Shown here: in pieces, positions 21,718-32,766 of the stretch | Layout of the letters: each line of letters begins with the position of its first letter | Numbering within the stretch: position 1 is the first letter of the stretch | Assembly: GCF_033296635.1 (NCBI RefSeq) | Contig: NW_026944071.1 | Span: 62,001 to 126,000, forward strand | Length of the DNA: 64,000 nt | Source of the DNA: Dichotomopilus funicola | Lineage: Eukaryota > Ascomycota > Sordariomycetes > Sordariales > Chaetomiaceae | Reading direction: 5' to 3' | Position numbers and translations under genes: made by a program | Notes under the pieces: generated by a model | The model's database searches: none | Seen by the model: only the letters and a program-made list of their open reading frames with translations | What the model was told of the DNA's origin: nothing

Positions 21718-23107
21718 GAGGGGACTTGATGCTTGTGATGGGATGGAGGGGGTGAGGCGAGGTGAGGGATTAATGATGGCTGGGTGGGCTGTGTTATGCT
21801 GTTGGTTCTATTCGGGGATTGGGTTGGATTAGGCTGGCTGCTCGATCTTTGGGCGAGGCTGATTCCGGGTTGGGGTTGGGGCTGTTTTGTTTTTGTTGTT
21901 GTTTTTATCGTGTCTGTTTGTCTTAATGACACACCCACTCGTGAGCCAAACGCGGCTCACTTCCATTTGTCGTCAGGGTATGTTTGGGCCGGAGTTGCCT
22001 GGGCCGTTTTGGCGTAGGTCACCGTTTTTTCGGATTCATGATGAACGGAGCAAGGCAGGACAAGGCAAGGCAAGGCATACATACACACTGGCGTTGGTTG
22101 GTTGGGTTTTTAATCGGTTGGGGCGCTCTCTGGAATGAATACCCATCTCTCTTTTAGGTCGTCTGGGCTGTTCTCCAGCCTTTGTTTTTGCTGTTCTCTC
22201 CTCATTTCTGGGAGGAAGGGTTCCGGTTGATTCAAGGCCTCTGGGTTGGCCTGCTTGTCTGCTGTGTTATCACCATGTTTTGCATTGGACAGCGAGGGGC
22301 GTCGTCAATCGGGATTTTTTTTCTATCATGGTTATCATGGTTAGGGGTGTTAATTTATTCTTGATTGTTCATGATTTGGCGTATCTGCTATGCTGTGTGT
22401 TGGTTTTTAACCTTGCTTGCCTCCGAATATGTGCCTGGTGTGAAAATGTAATTGAAAGGAAAAACAAAAAAGTTGCTTCTAACAGGAATCGAACCCAAAA
22501 AGAACTGAGCTGTGGTCAGACAGGGGGCCGGTCAGTGTTTCGTCCTGGGACAGTATCCAACTAGGTACACAGCTGGACCACTACACCACGCACAATTTTT
22601 TGCTTGTGGTGTATTGGTGACTGAGTGGACTGCACTGGGGGGTTATATAGTGCTTGTTTGTTGTTGATCTGTTTCTTCTCCCACAAGTCACCAAAACAAA
22701 GTTCCGTGAATTGTTTTCTTATTTCTTATGCTTATTGTTTATTACATATTTTTGGTATGCTGCTTCCTTGATGGGTATTTCGACGCTATTTTCCAGTTTC
22801 GATTTCTTGACCTCATCTATTTCTTCTCAATGCTCTCCCACCTTCGGTGGTGCCTACTCACATGCCAAACTTCAAAATATTTCGCACCTTCCTTTCCTCC
22901 CAACCAACAAAAATGATATCGGGTTACCTATTTTAATTCTTACAAAGACTAAACCAAAACATGAAGTCAAAGTACACTAGCAACAAATAACCACACGATA
23001 TTTCACCTCATAAGTCATTACTCATTACAGACAGTCTCAACACATCCAACCAAGCACCTCAACTCACTCCTGCTCACCCCCAGCCAAACCCCTCCCAATC
23101 TTCCTCT
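21718..23107. other. Gene-free region with one tRNA-like locus
   Basis: 1.4 kb between converging genes. The stretch around 22150-22440 is rich in T and G and lacks coding signal. The tRNA-like locus at 22466-22597 is listed separately. Confidence 0.5.
22466..22597 (-). ncRNA. tRNA-like Pol III locus, possibly degenerate tRNA
   Basis: On the minus strand an A-box-like TGGTGTAGTGG (22588-22578) and a perfect B box GGTTCGATTCC (22495-22485) lie about 80 nt apart, followed by a run of six T (22471-22466), the usual Pol III terminator. The spacing would suit a tRNA with an intron of about 50 nt. However the two ends expected to pair (TTGTGCG and TAGAAGC) do not match and the T stem is weak, so I cannot assign an anticodon. 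It is either a decayed tRNA, a hybrid of two tRNA ends, or another Pol III transcript. Confidence 0.4.
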
Positions 23108-24737
23108 TCACCCGCCTTTCGACCCTGCCCCTTGCCCATTGACTAAAAAACCCACCTCCTTCTTCCCATTCCCAGTCCCACCACCACCACCACCACTAGC
23201 ACTCACCACACTACTCGCACTCCCACCACTCACCACACTCGACCGTCTCCTCTTCCCTGATCCTGACCCCGTCCCCGCCCCAGCCCCTCTTTCCACCTCC
23301 CTCAACTCCCGATGCAAATACCCTCCTCCTCCCCCTCCAGCCCCCGCACCACCCGACCTCACAAAAGAACCAGTAGGCGACACCGGCCCAGCTGCAGCCG
23401 CAGACGCAGCAGCGGCAGCGAGTTCCTTCTCAGCGTCGGATATGACAGATGCGGGGAGGATGTACCCCGCTGCGAGGGTCGGATCGTCGTCATCGTCTTC
23501 GGGGTCGACGGAGAGGTTGATGAAGGCTGGCCAGACGGCTGTGCCGGTGAGGAGGTCGATGGGGGTTTCGTCTGCGGGGGTTGGAGGGGGGGAGGAGGGG
23601 GGGTTGTTGGGGCGTTGTTTTCCGGTGCTTTTGGTTGGGGTAGGTGTAGCGAAGGATTGCCAGCGATATCTGCGCTTGGCAGCACGGCTGGACCCGAGGT
23701 TTGGTACGACGAGGATGTCCCATGTTTGGATATCTCGCCATGTTTCTAGGGCTTGCTGGCAAAGCTTGTGGACGTCGATTTCGAAGCTGCTCCGCTTGGA
23801 TGTCTCGACCACTGGGCTGAGCAGCGTGATGATGGCTTTAGCCGCGGCCTTGGGGTTGCCTTGCGGGCGGCACATGGCTTGGGTAGTTTTCAGGAGCACC
23901 GAGCGGAGATGGCACTCTTGGTATGGGTCTATCCCAGCAAGGTCGGTCGACAGTTTGTTCACGCCGGGGTACTCGTTGAGGTATGTTGGCTGGAAGATGT
24001 GTTGGCACAGCTCGAATCCGAGGACGGAGATGACAAGGGCTGTACGGGTTTGCTTGGCGAGGAGTGAGTTGGCCAGGAGCAAAGGGATGGGCGAGTCTTT
24101 CGAATGGTGCTCGCTGATCTTGGTCCAGTCGCCGGACTGGGCGAGGACCTCGGTGGGGAGGTGGTAGCCGAAGAAGGTGCTTGCAAGATCACGGGCTGCA
24201 ACACGGAGGCTCTTGAATATGTCGCCCCTGATATCAAAGATGGTTAGGTTACATGGGTTGTAAGAAGTGGAATCCGCGGCAAACTGACAGTGATTCAGGA
24301 CCGGGCGTCACGTTGAGGTCCAAGAAGCAGGTCCTTAGTCTGTCTAACTCGGACGTCTTCCTTTTGAGGTCCTTCTCCATTTTTCTGCGGCCTTCTTCAT
24401 GTTGAGCCTCGAGGGCGACTATCTGCTGTATGCTCTTGTCAAGGCTCTTGGACTTGTCCGCGAGCTTAGCGTCCGCCGCTTGCTTTTCTTTCCGAAGGTT
24501 CTCAAGCTCGTCTGTCGTGGAATCAAGCTCCCTCTTTGCTTGCTCTGCCTCGTGCATGAATCGTTTGCACAGATCGGGGAACGTCTTATTCTCTTCCGTA
24601 AGCTTCTTGTTGGCATCCCTTAGTTGCGCGTTGTCCTGTGCGATCCGGGCAATACGTTGAGCCGAGGGTCGTTCGGTGAGAACCCGAATGGCCGTTTCGA
24701 GGTCGTTGTAACCGTCACTCTCCGCGGATGAAGACAT
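23108..24737 (-). CDS. Conserved-looking protein with N-terminal coiled coil, function unknown
   Basis: Not recognised. Exons (minus strand) 24737-24289 and 24227-23108 give 522 residues, joined over a 61-nt intron whose donor is GTCAGT. Residues 25-145 form a coiled coil (LRDANKKLTEENKTF; RKEKQAADAKLADKSKSLDK). Residues 150-330 look globular: GDIFKSLRVAARDLASTFFGYHLP, then LLLANSLLAKQTRTALVISVLGFELC and CRPQGNPKAAAKAIITLLSP. The remainder is disordered: Pro-rich, acidic (DPEDDDDD), Gly-rich, with KRRRSS as a possible nuclear signal. The layout resembles other fungal proteins with a coiled coil plus a globular domain, but I do not recognise the family. Confidence 0.8.
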
Positions 24738-26421
24738 CTTGTTTCGTGGATTCGGCGTATTGTTAAAGGCTTGGATTAGAAACAAAGAAAAACGACAACG
24801 ACGATAGGCTCGGGCTCAAGTCAAACAATGGAGAGCTGCCGAGGTCCCGTTTTATAAGAATGGCCCGGGATCTGGTAACCCTTTTGGCCACTTGTTTGCT
24901 TTTCATTACCTTTTCCTGTCTTTTTCTTTTCCTAACTTACCTTTCCCGCCATCACGCGACCCTGGCCGGCTGCCTTGCGCGAGGCCATTTTTACTACACG
25001 AGATTGACAACCAACAATGGCTTTGTGCACTCCCAACTGCAAGGCAGACAGCCGGCCGGCTCGGCGCGTTGGCCCACTCCCCCGGGCCTCGGCCGATGTG
25101 GGTGTGTGGGAGGGTGTGGTGAGTTCAGCCTGCAAGAGGCCTCTGCGCATTGTTGTTCCAGTCAGAGGCAAAGTTTGAGATGTGATTGGAATTTGGAGTC
25201 ACTCGAAAGGCGAGGCTGCGGGCAGCATGGGCAAGAAATTGGCCATTAGTTTCCTGAGGGAGGGTGGTCGCCCCGCGGCCGGCCTATCGGGCGCTTGTTT
25301 TGACCAACAAATCCCCGTTCTGCATTGGGACTGAGATCCCTCGCGACGGCCGGGTGTGTTTTCCGTTTGCGCTTTGGAGGGGTGCATGGATGGCTTCGTG
25401 ATTCTTCGTTTGTCGACTTGTGACTGCAAGTCGTGATGTAACTGGGTTCCCAGGTCTTTGGCTGCCAATCAGACACTGCTACGTCGTTGCATGGTAGGCC
25501 TCTCCCGTCCTGTCCTGCCGCGGCAAACGGATTCGTCAACGGTGTTTCGAATCTTGAAATGGTGTGTTAGGTGGCCTGCCGCTCACGTCAAACAATTTGA
25601 TTGATCATGGATTCAAGAACTTTCTAAGAACTTCAAGGGCAATTCCTAGGAAGTTCCAGGAATGGACACCTTCCAAGGTGATCACCTAAAAAGTGAAAAG
25701 TGACATGTATGTTGGCGGGGTTGCTTGTGCTGCGCAGGGTTGGTGATTTACGGATATCTGAGTGCAAGTTCTGCCTTGGGGGGTTGCCTCGTGGTTGTTT
25801 CTGTGTTGATGTTAATCAGCGCGTTCCCGGAACGTTGCGGTTGCTCGTTGAGGGTTGTGTTCCATGGTTCAAGTTGCAATGAGGTTGGGGTCTTGTTGTC
25901 CTGCTTTTGCGTTGATAAATGTCTGGGCTGATGGTTTTTGACAACGTTCTAAGCGCGATTAGTTCAGTGGTTAGAATTCTCGCTTCCCATCTCATCTTGG
26001 ACCAGCGAGTGACCCGAGTTCGAATCTCGGATCGCGCAGCGTTGAGCTTCTTTTTGCTAATCCCCACTTTTTGGGGTCACCTTCATAAACACAAACTAAG
26101 GTGTTCCCACATTTTAACAACATACCTTTCCCGTGGGAAGATACACTCCAAAACCCCAAGAGACTGAAGAACCGTTGTTGAAAAGACCCTGCACTGAAAG
26201 AGATCTCGCGTTAATCCCAACCTTCACTGGGTTAGTCGCCATGTAAGCTGAGAGCCGCCCAGAAGGGAAGGAGCGGCCCCCTGGGCGACTTCCCGGCTGT
26301 CACGCGGCGCAGCACGGCCAGGAGCAGGAGGCAAGAACGGACCTCAACTGAATTCATTAACTAGGTCTGTTCAACTTGTTAGCTTTTTCCCTGGAACACC
26401 AAACTCCAAAATGCATACAAG
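24738..26421. other. Gene-free region carrying tRNA-Gly
   Basis: 1.7 kb between divergent genes. Apart from tRNA-Gly (25953-26038) I see only short unsupported frames. Around 25605-25680 there are several overlapping GAACTT/AAGTTC inverted repeats of unknown meaning. Confidence 0.5.
25953..26038 (+). tRNA. tRNA-Gly (anticodon CCC) with 14-nt intron
   Basis: The acceptor stem GCGCGAT pairs over seven bases with ATCGCGC, followed by discriminator A at 26038. D arm TTAGTTCAGTGG matches the A box and GAGTTCGAATCTC the B box and T arm. The anticodon stem is CTCGC/GCGAG. The loop reads TT-CCC-A, then an intron at 25990-26003 directly after position 37, then A. Without the intron the length is 72 nt. 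A T5 run at about 26051 serves as terminator. Confidence 0.93.
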
Positions 26422-26425
26422 ATGA
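26411..26425 (+). promoter_or_regulatory. Four-codon upstream ORF overlapping the GT15 start (ATGA)
   Basis: ATG at 26411, in a good AAA-ATG context, encodes only M-H-T-R; its TGA (26423-26425) overlaps the GT15 start codon at 26422. Scanning ribosomes would meet it first, so GT15 would depend on leaky scanning or local re-initiation. The effect is inferred. Confidence 0.5.
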
Positions 26426-27792
26426 TCTCCATTTTTGCGTTGGCCGTCACCATCGCCCGGCAGGCCCGGCGCTTGGTCCGCCGCCATCGCCTCCTTTTCC
26501 AGGGTCTCACTCTGGCCCTCCTATTCTGTGCCCTCGAAGCACTGATACACGTGTACAGGCATAGCATTCCGCGTCCATCGCACGATCTCGACGCACCGTT
26601 TGCGACACAATGCCGTGACCCGCGCCTCGAGGCCGTCAGCCCTCGTGAGAATGCCGCCTTGGTCATGCTCGCCCGCAACTCCGAGAGAGATGAGGCGCGT
26701 GAAACCATGCGGAACGTCGAGGCCCAGTTTAACCAGTGGTTTAACTACCCTGTGGTTTTTCTGAACGACGAGCCCTGGGACGAGGATTTCGTCCGCGAAC
26801 TTGAGGAGACAGTCAGCGGCGACGCCATCTTTGAGGTCATCCCCAGTGCGGACTGGACGTACCCCGCGTGGGTTGATCAGGAGCGCGCTCGCCAGTCCAT
26901 GGCTCAACAGGACCGAGCCCGTGTCTGGAACGGCGGAAAGGAGTCGTACCACCACATGTGCCGCTTCTACTCGGGCGCTTTCTACAAACACCCTGTTTTG
27001 GCCCCCTTTAAGTGGTACTGGCGCATCGAACCTGGCGTTCGCTTCACCTGCGCCCTTACGTATGACCCGTTCGCAGCCATGGCCCGCAACAACAAGGTCT
27101 ACGGCTACACCATTGCGCTCTGGGAAGAGCCCAACACGTGCCCGTCTCTCTTCCGCGAGGTCGATAACTTCCGCGCCGCCCACGACATCCCGAAAACCCC
27201 GAGTTGGAACGCCATGCTTGACACGCCAGCGCCGTGGTATCTGCAGTTGTACCCAGTTCGGCTACTTCTTGGCCTGCTTAGTGCAGCGCACACGTCGTGG
27301 GCCGGCGATCGCTGGAACCTGTGCCACTACTGGAGCAACTTCGAGATTGCCTCCCTCGATTTCTTCCGCAGCGACTCGTATCAGGCCCTGTTTGATCATC
27401 TTGACCGCAGCGGTGGTTTCTATCATGAGCGCTGGGGCGACGCTCCCGTGCACTCGTTGGCTGTGCACCTGCTGCTTAAGCCCCATGAGCTGCACCATTT
27501 CTCTGATATTGGCTACCACCATGAGCCTTTCTTCCAATGTCCCGGTAACGCTCCGGGCGATGCCCAGCTACCGGGGAACGAGGCGCTGGCCGCCGCTGCC
27601 GTAGGTTCTGCTGGGTGGAGTCCTGAGACGGACGGGGCCATCGGCTGTCGATGTCAGTGCCTAGATCGTCGGAAGAGAAATAACCGGGCAATTTGTCTGG
27701 AGAAGATGGGTAGGCCAGCGGCATACCATCGGCCGGGGTGGTGGGATCGATGGAAAGGGCGGTTGCCTTATGCCATCGGTGTGGCGGGGTGA
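26422..27792 (+). CDS. Golgi alpha-1,2-mannosyltransferase, GT15 (KRE2/KTR family)
   Basis: Type II Golgi enzyme that adds alpha-1,2-mannose from GDP-mannose to N- and O-glycans. It is intronless with 456 residues. A basic cytosolic tail is followed by one membrane span (about residues 29-44). The catalytic domain contains ALVMLARNSE, NYPVVFLNDEPWDEDF, the donor-site region WYWRIEPGVRFTC, a WSNFEIASLDFFRS block and SLAVHLLLKPHELHHFSDIGYHHEPFFQCP; these are GT15 landmarks. The usual EPD-type aspartate is Gly here (EPG), which may mark a KTR4-like subgroup. A Cys-rich tail (GCRCQCLDRR) closes the protein. A four-codon upstream ORF overlaps its start. Confidence 0.93.
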   Translation: MISIFALAVTIARQARRLVRRHRLLFQGLTLALLFCALEALIHVYRHSIPRPSHDLDAPFATQCRDPRLEAVSPRENAALVMLARNSERDEARETMRNVEAQFNQWFNYPVVFLNDEPWDEDFVRELEETVSGDAIFEVIPSADWTYPAWVDQERARQSMAQQDRARVWNGGKESYHHMCRFYSGAFYKHPVLAPFKWYWRIEPGVRFTCALTYDPFAAMARNNKVYGYTIALWEEPNTCPSLFREVDNFRAAHDIPKTPSWNAMLDTPAPWYLQLYPVRLLLGLLSAAHTSWAGDRWNLCHYWSNFEIASLDFFRSDSYQALFDHLDRSGGFYHERWGDAPVHSLAVHLLLKPHELHHFSDIGYHHEPFFQCPGNAPGDAQLPGNEALAAAAVGSAGWSPETDGAIGCRCQCLDRRKRNNRAICLEKMGRPAAYHRPGWWDRWKGRLPYAIGVAG

Positions 27793-28000
27793 TGTGATGG
27801 AAAGATAGGTATACCTTTTGGATATGTGAGCGGGATAGTCCAGATACCCAGATACCCAGACATATTGATTCGGTTATGGACTCAGCCATCAGCTTCTTGC
27901 ATGTGTATTGGACCATGTGTTATTGAACTGAATTCCCGTTGAGGGCAGACTCCAGATTTACTTCCAGGTAAGCCCCATGTTGACATCCTACCGCTCAACA

Positions 28001-29196
28001 CTACAGCTTGCTAACACACCCCGGTTCAATAGCCTCCAGTTCCTTCGCGATGACCTCCCAAGTGTGCTTTTGCTCCTCAAAGTCACTCTTAACCCAGTCA
28101 GGAAGGTCCGGCCTGTTCATCTTCCGTTAGCTCACAGTTTCATCCACGCGTGTACTTATCCGGAATTCCTGAGAACTTACTCTCCGTCCACGCAAGAATG
28201 CAACAGATGGCCATGGCTTTCCGGCCCAGCCACGGCCGCGTGAAGCAGCGTGCGGCTACCATCCTCGGCCGTCCGGCCGAAGTTCTTGTGCAGGTTCCGC
28301 AGCCTCTCGGCGTGCTCGGGCGAGGCATTGCGACCGAGGGTAGTAATGCAGAGGCCGGGGCAGACGAGGTTGATGATGACGCCGCTGCCGTTCTGGTCGA
28401 GGGGGGCGATGACGCGAGCGAGATGCCGGGTTGCGAAGGTGGTGGCTAGTTTCGAAAGGGGGTAACTGGGTTGTGTTAATATGCCGGAGATGCAGGGAGA
28501 GAGGCATAAAACTCACGTCGCGACGGGGAACATATCCTCCGCATCCATCCCCTTAATCGGATCCTCCCTAATCTTCTCCCACATCCCCTTGGTATTATCA
28601 TCAAACGCGCCCCGGCTCGTGACAATCACCAGCCTCTGCACGCCATCCTCAAAGTTCCCCTCCTCCCAATTCGCCTTCAACTTGGCCGCCTTCGCCCGCA
28701 TCACCGGCACCAACAACACCGCCAGCAACAACGTCCCCAGCACATTCACCGTCACCGCCTTCACATGCGCCGCCACCCCTTCCCCATTCACCGTCACCAC
28801 CTCCCGCACCGAAGGCGCCAATGCCGCATTCTCAATCACCGCGTCAATCCTCTCCAATTCCGCCTCCGCTTTCTTCACAAACGCCTTCACACTGTCATAA
28901 CTCTCCAAATCCAACTGCCACACCGACACCACGCCGGTACCGCCAGCTTTACCCTGAAGCCCGCCCTCAATCTCCGCCTTGGCCGCCTCCCCCTTAGTAA
29001 CGTCCCGCACGGCGAGGATGACACGGCCCGCGCCGAGGGAGGCGAGGTGTTTGGCGGCTTCGAGGCCGAGACCGACGTTGGCGCCGGTGACGATGAAGGT
29101 TTTGTTCGCGCAGTGGGAGGGGGTGGCGAGGAGGGGGAGGTTGTGCGCTTGGGTGGCGACTTGGGTTTGCATGGTGTTTTGGGTTAGGCGGAGCAT
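28001..29196 (-). CDS. Short-chain dehydrogenase (retinol-dehydrogenase-like)
   Basis: NAD(P)-dependent oxidoreductase, substrate unknown. Exons (minus strand) 29196-28517, 28465-28181 and 28112-28001 give 358 residues. Cofactor motif TGANVGLGLEAA, then RVILAVRD, LDLESYDSV and IENAALAP (the NAG-type motif with E before NA). The catalytic Ser lies in VIVTSRGA; the catalytic YPLSK is made by the first splice. After it comes INLVCPGLC. The last exon supplies a Trp/Glu-rich tail (DWVKSDFEEQKHTWEVIAKEL), common in fungal members. The start at 29196 is preferred; a second ATG at 29172 would shorten it by eight residues. Confidence 0.92.
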
Positions 29197-30057
29197 TGTG
29201 GCGGTTGTCAATGGATTTATTTCTGTGTGGGTGTATGCGTGGGTGGGTGTGTACTTTCTCCTGTCAAGAGGTTTGTTTTTATTATTGGTCTTGTATCTTG
29301 TTGGTAGTTGGGAGGTTGGGACTATCTCCAGGTGGTTAAAGCCAGATCTCGAAAGGATAAAACAACTGACAAATGATCAAGGAATTAAAGGCAGATACAA
29401 GACTATTACTATTTTTTAGACCTAAACCTTCAAAACACCCGCTGCAGTGTCACCGTTCCAACCGCTTCCCACCTCACGGCCCGTTACCGGTCCAGCCAAC
29501 TAACTGCATAGACATTGGTAGTACTACCCAGGTTTTGACATGTCTTTGTTAAGCCGCTGCTAGATCTCGCCAACTACGCGAGCCGTCTCTCGTAATGTTC
29601 TTAGAAGACCCGGTGCGCCAGCTGATCCTTCGCCCCGCTCTGCTACGACCTGGCCCGTGACGACGCGGGTATTCTGTACAGTGTAAACTGTGTTTTATGC
29701 TGTCTTTTACGTTTCGAGATTGACGGGAACGGGTTAATAGCCGGAGTTTGCGGGCTTAGTGAGTAGCTCCGTATGCTGTTAGGGTGCATTGTTTGGGGGT
29801 TTGGTGTAACCAGCAGAAAACGTGGGCAAGCCTGAAGAGGGAAGACGGAGGCAGGGCGGATGAGTTTAAATAGAGTTCAAGCTAAGTTACTGTTCCGGGG
29901 ATAGCCCGGGGATGTTGAGCTCGGTTTCTTAGCATCAGTGAGAAGGGAGTTCACGGGACGTCACCCAGACAGGGACTGTGGTTTAATTTTACTTTTCTTG
30001 TCATTGTGTCATTGTGTTTCTGCTAATCGTTGGGACTTCTCCTATAAACCCCACCCT
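29197..30057. other. Gene-free region
   Basis: 861 bp holding the SDR promoter and the 3' end of the secreted-protein gene. No further feature is seen. Confidence 0.5.
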
Positions 30058-30689
30058 TTAAACATAGTAGTAAACCTTCTCGCAGCTATGGTAGTTGTAG
30101 CTGGGACCGGCAGTATGGTCATCCTTGTGGCCAGCAAAGCTCCGGTAGCCGTTCGAGCCAGATCTATACAAGAGAGTAGTGTCAGCACACACATCAGAAG
30201 ACTATCTAACCCCCACAAGCACAGGAGTCGGGGCTGAAAGGAGAACGTACCCGACAGAAGAGTAGTTAGGCTGCGACTGGGCGTTGGACGGGATGTTCCA
30301 GCTGAACGTCACGCCGGTAGGGAAAGTGCACGACTGGCTGCTGCCCTCCCAGATGTGGTAGACCTCGGAGCTCGAGGAAGTGCCCTTGACGCAGACGTTG
30401 TCCGACGGCGGGCTGTAGCTCAGGTTGCTGCAGTCGGAGTCGTTGGCGCAGTACTAACGATGGAGTTGCGAAGTCAGTGTCTTGAGGCCATCACTAGGGT
30501 GGGTTATTCGTTCGGGGAGGGCATATTTACCACGACGATGGAGAGCCAGGTCTGGGGAACACCGGCACCGCCAAAGGGACGGCAGTTGAACAGGTGAATG
30601 CCCTCACCGCGGGTGGCAAGAGCTGGGGAGGCGAGCGCGCTCTGGGCCAGGAGAGCCGCCGAGGCGAAGAACTTCATGAGGCCGACCAT
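30058..30689 (-). CDS. Small secreted cysteine-rich protein
   Basis: Not assigned to a known family. Exons (minus strand) 30689-30531, 30453-30251 and 30163-30058 encode 155 residues. The signal peptide MKFFASAALLAQSALAS (with an alternative start four residues upstream) is followed by a TR dipeptide that could be a processing site. The mature part has six Cys, in FNCRPFG, YCANDSDCSN, NVCVKG, QSCTFP and HSCEKV, consistent with three disulfides. It also shows VYHIWEGSS and a Tyr-rich end (KVYYYV). Size, cysteine number and secretion fit fungal effector-like or antimicrobial proteins, but no family resemblance proves such a role. Confidence 0.85.
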
Positions 30690-32045
30690 TGTCTGTGTTG
30701 GGAATCGCTGTTGAGATGTTGTGTTGATGGGATGAGAAGATAGTTCGATGGACCCTGGTATTTCTGCTGTTGCTGAATAAAACTCAACACCACGACGAGG
30801 GCGCAACGCCGTCTTTATGTACAACTTCCCCAGCGGCGGACCATCCAACCCATGGTTAGACCTCTTGCCTCCCTCCTCACATTACCTCTCTCCCATCGTG
30901 GTCTATTTTGGTGTTTACCCTCCGCATCCGGACAGGCTCCCAATTGCCAACCCTCTCCAACGCCAGCGCGGCGGTTGCTGAGTCTGCTCACGCATCTCAC
31001 CCCAGCATCGTGAGAAACAGGTCCACGCCAAGTTACATTGTCCACAGGCAGCAAGATGGAAAGCAGCCTGCCTACACAGTGATAGCCAGAGCTGGGCCTA
31101 ACTGAGGCGATGAGCCCTCAGGCCAACACGCTATAGGGAAAGCATGGTGAGAGAACAGCGTTGAGGCCTTGGCGGCGAGCTCCGGAACAAGATCTTACTC
31201 AGATGCGTGGGCCAATAGAGCTGTTGGATTGGACGGCTGCTTACTCACGCCCGTTCAGGTACTCGACGACGCGGGGAATAAAATTGGACGTGAATTGGGG
31301 AAAATGGTAACCACAAGGCTGCTCAATGGTGGTTGCAGGGTCTATGGGTGCATTCGATAGTGCTGACAGTGGCGCTGTCGGGCCGTGGTTTATTGCAGGA
31401 CGGGAGACAACACAACGATCGAGTTGTGCATAAATTATGGTTGAAGTTGCCATTTAAGGTTCTGGAGGAGAAAAATGATTAGTTCAAGCCCGGGAACCGA
31501 GTAATTGGATAACTAATCGTTAGGAAATTGTAATCAATACGAGAAACCCGCTTGGGTACGGAACCTCAATTCCGCATTTAGATGTAAAGAGAGTTGCGAG
31601 TTAAAGAAGCTTGAACTGACAGGCGAGACCACGAATAGGTAGCCTTGGCTCAGGGGCGAGGTTGACCCTAACCCTGATATAGCGTTGAGATTTGTCGACT
31701 TAAAAGAGAAGACAATCACGGTTACATGTACTTGATTTGTTAGGTGACTTGCATGAACTTCATCGGTTTGCCCACGCAATCCAGTTGTAGCAAGATTGAG
31801 TTTTTAACAGCAAGATCAATGTATTATCATACAGCTCTGACGCTAACCGCTACCCTTCAGCCCTGAACCGAGCAAGCCGGTTTTAGCTTAGAGAAACCCG
31901 AACGAACTCAACGCATAAACAATCGTTTTGGTCATGGACACATCAATAATAACACACAGCGCTGTACCCACAACCCCCCCACCCAGTCAGCACTGAATCA
32001 AGCCTTCTGCCCCTCCAACCCCTCCGACGAGACCGAATAGGGCTT
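30690..32045. other. Gene-free region with a telomere-like dimer
   Basis: 1.36 kb without supported genes, visibly A+T-richer after 31400. It contains ACCCTAACCCT at 31665-31675, two units of the fungal telomere repeat. Confidence 0.5.
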
Positions 32046-32766
32046 CTAGCTCCCGATATCGGTATCCGCCAGGCCGGAGTCGATGCCCAACTCAGCCTTT
32101 AGCAGGTCGCCTAGTGTCGACCCGTCCCGCAAATACACCCAGTCGCCCCGAGCCGTGTCCTGTTTTTCGTGCTGGCCCTCACCGAAGACGACGTAGTCGT
32201 AGCGCTTGGGGCCTGTCTTGGGCGATGACAGCCAGATTTGCTTGTTAGGCGGTTGCTTGTTGATCACGTAGGTGCCGATCTCGGGGCCGAGGTTGAGTGT
32301 GAGGACGCCGGCCTGGGGGGGCTGGGTGTTAGTGTAGTTCCGAGTGAGGTATAACCTAATAGATAAGATGGGCCGGCTGTAAATGGGGTTTTTAAATGTG
32401 GGTGCGTACGGAGAACTCAACATCAACCTCCTCCTGCTCATCCTGCAGCTGCTCCAGCCGCAAGAGCAATTTGTCGAGGTACTCATCCGCCACACTGTGG
32501 TACTCTCCATCGCTGATATCTGCTGGCGTCTTGGTCACGGGCGTGGCCTCGGCATTCTTGGGCGCCTTGGCATCTGGGGTAATGCTCTGGAAGTGGTGGG
32601 GAGTAGTTGATACGGAACGGCGAGCTGTGAAGACGGATGCGGGAGCGGCCGAGGGTGCATACTGGACCGCAACGGGCGAAGCCGCAAGGCTGGTGCGCGC
32701 AATGCGCGTGCTCTGCAGGCCGCGGTGGGCAACACGTGCGAGCTTGGAAGCACTTGAGCGCGCCAT
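32046..32766 (-). CDS. YFH1: Frataxin, mitochondrial
   Basis: Mitochondrial matrix protein that promotes iron-sulfur cluster assembly on the scaffold complex. Exons (minus strand) 32766-32410 and 32312-32046 encode 207 residues. The first 75 residues are rich in Arg, Ser and Ala without acids, a mitochondrial presequence. The fold starts at ISDGEYHSVADEYLDKLLLRLEQLQD, the acidic first helix that binds iron. Across the intron follows VEFSAGVLTLNLGPEIGTYVINKQPPNKQIWLSSP, containing the conserved NKQxPNKQIWLSSP core. GDWVYLRDGSTLGDLL closes the domain. Confidence 0.97.

Noticed and set aside
20904..21938. 344-codon minus-strand frame
   Set aside because: Antisense to the repeat-rich end of the coiled-coil gene; Ser/Arg/Pro low complexity only.
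22150..22980. TG-rich frames that could be read as membrane peptides
   Set aside because: Overlap the tRNA-like locus and low-complexity DNA; no start in good context.
25605..25680. Heat-shock-element-like GAA/TTC inverted repeats
   Set aside because: Spacing does not match nGAAnnTTCnnGAAn, and no gene start is close by.
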